Source: Azadirachta indica (Eukaryota > Streptophyta > Magnoliopsida > Sapindales > Meliaceae). Taken from it: a stretch of 64,000 bases of DNA. The position numbers and the translations under genes are program-made. The stretch lies in the NCBI GenBank assembly GCA_022749755.1, contig CM040446.1, forward strand, positions 16,020,367 to 16,084,366, in the 5' to 3' direction. Shown here piece after piece: positions 62,844 to 64,000 of the stretch. The notes beneath the pieces were generated by a model. It worked only from the letters and a program-made list of their open reading frames with translations. It did not search any database and was not told the DNA's origin. Every line of letters begins with the position of its first letter. Position 1 is the stretch's first letter.

Positions 62844-63902
62844 ACGTGGTTCATAGTTCGTACAATCTCTTCCAGAAGCAGCAATGTTTAATTACAAAGT
62901 AAAATCCACAAAATTTTACTGTCTGAGGTGCTATTACAAAGACAGAGATATTTGCAACAACTTGGAATTTGCATAAGCAATTTATACCAACCATATCCTC
63001 ACTCATTTCTGGCATTTCAACAGAATCTTAACGCTCTAAAGCTAGTCCTGCCGCTCCAAATTTTTATTTTAAGCTGCAAGTTCCCAACCTATTAAGCACT
63101 AGACAAGCTTCTAGCTTCAATAAAAAAAATCGAAGCGAATAGCGGGCAACACGCAAAGTTCCTGATCACCAGCTGCAGCACTGAGCACAAGAGACCTGCA
63201 AGCATGAGACAGCCCGTTAAAAGAGACTTGGTCTTATCTAATCAAGGCACCAAATTTTTATTACCATAGATTTCAAGGCTGCCACCAGCTGCAGCAAGAC
63301 AGCAGAGTAGCAGTTGTCAATCAAAAAGGGGGAAGAATAGTCGCAATCCGGCTGTCGGTCTTCTCCAAAAATCAACATTCTTCATATTTCCGAATTCAAC
63401 TGAATTCATATTGGAATATCTTCAAAAACATCGCCAACATTAACGGATAGAAATTAACTTAGACATCAGAATTTAGTTCAATTGTTGGATGATAATTCAT
63501 TACCCGCTCATTAACATTCCATCATAAACTCAAAGGTCCTCGTAAAATATTCGTATACATAAAGCTAAATCAAACCACTTAGTTCTCATATAATATTCAT
63601 ATACATAAAGATAAATCAAACCACTTTATTCCACAGCAAGAACGATCAGCACCGCACCAAGAAAATAATCAAAATTAAAAGCATAGTCTCATACCACTAA
63701 GAAACTAATATTTAAAACTTTTATTCCGAGAAGTAAATCGACTACATCATCAGAGGGGAACAGACCATACAGGATTACCCCAACAAGATAATAAAATCAC
63801 AGATACATAATATATCTATAACTTCATCATCAACCTTACAATAATACCAATAAAATAAAACAAAGACCATAACAATTAAACATAAAACCAGACCACCGCC
63901 GA
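62844..63902. other. Spacer with a short direct repeat
   Basis: A direct repeat of about 40 bases occurs at 63540-63580 and 63587-63627 (shared parts: tacataaag and taaatcaaaccactt). On the minus strand, two short segments near 63297-63265 and 63196-63120 are preceded by good acceptor sites (gctgcag and gcttgcag). They could be exons in a 3' UTR of a gene starting right of the window, but this is not established. Confidence 0.4.
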
Positions 63903-64000
63903 TTACACCCAAACCAGATAAAACCCAACCACCGATATGTATCCCAGCAACATGAAAGCTAAAACTAATTTAAAACTATACAGAGAACTCCTAATACTAC
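63903..64000 (-). CDS. Possible C-terminal end of a membrane protein at the window edge (weak)
   Basis: A minus-strand frame stays open from the right edge to TAA at 63903-63905. It gives 31 residues with a strongly hydrophobic stretch (FKLVLAFMLLGYISVVGFYL). It could be the last transmembrane helix of a protein encoded beyond base 64000, or chance. No family was recognised. Confidence 0.2.
   Translation of the reverse strand, partial: SIRSSLYSFKLVLAFMLLGYISVVGFYLVWV

Overview
This is nuclear DNA from a dicot flowering plant. The genes carry many introns with GT..AG borders, the spacers are AT-rich, and every recognisable protein belongs to a land-plant family. The window holds seven protein genes, one large decayed LTR retrotransposon, a few short MITE-like elements, and long spacers with microsatellites. 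No rRNA, tRNA or CRISPR feature was seen. The species cannot be fixed from the sequence; a woody rosid such as Citrus is a guess.

Layout. 163-4997 (-): 5' part of a neurochondrin-family gene that runs off the left edge. 5761-15225: Ty3/Gypsy element of the Tat type on the minus strand, with a separate intron-bearing transcription unit on the opposite strand between integrase and the 3' LTR. 16954-17382 (+) and 22990-23418 (+): two intronless genes for 142-residue proteins that share a C-terminal motif. 25044-28751 (-): class II KNOX homeobox gene (KNAT3/4/5 type), six exons. 28752-39795: gene-poor spacer. 39796-46235 (-): TRS120 (TRAPPII subunit), ten exons. 47081-52134 (+): ALF4 (glomulin-like SCF regulator), fourteen exons, with a one-base deletion in exon 3. 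54523-57661 (-): five-exon gene for a small basic/coiled-coil protein with two EAR-type repression motifs. 57662-64000: spacer with repeats and a diverged tandem duplication.

The genes do not form a pathway, but the order is informative. From memory of the Arabidopsis map, neurochondrin (At4g32050) lies beside KNAT5 (At4g32040), while KNAT4 (At5g11060), TRS120 (At5g11040) and ALF4 (At5g11030) lie close together elsewhere. This window has one copy of each in a row, as expected of the arrangement before Arabidopsis genome duplications split it. TRS120 and ALF4 are divergent and about 0.85 kb apart.

Exon borders were set by hand from GT/AG sites, reading-frame continuity and remembered family sequence. 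Codon phase closes exactly for the KNOX, TRS120 and EAR-motif genes. It closes for ALF4 except at the exon 3 lesion.
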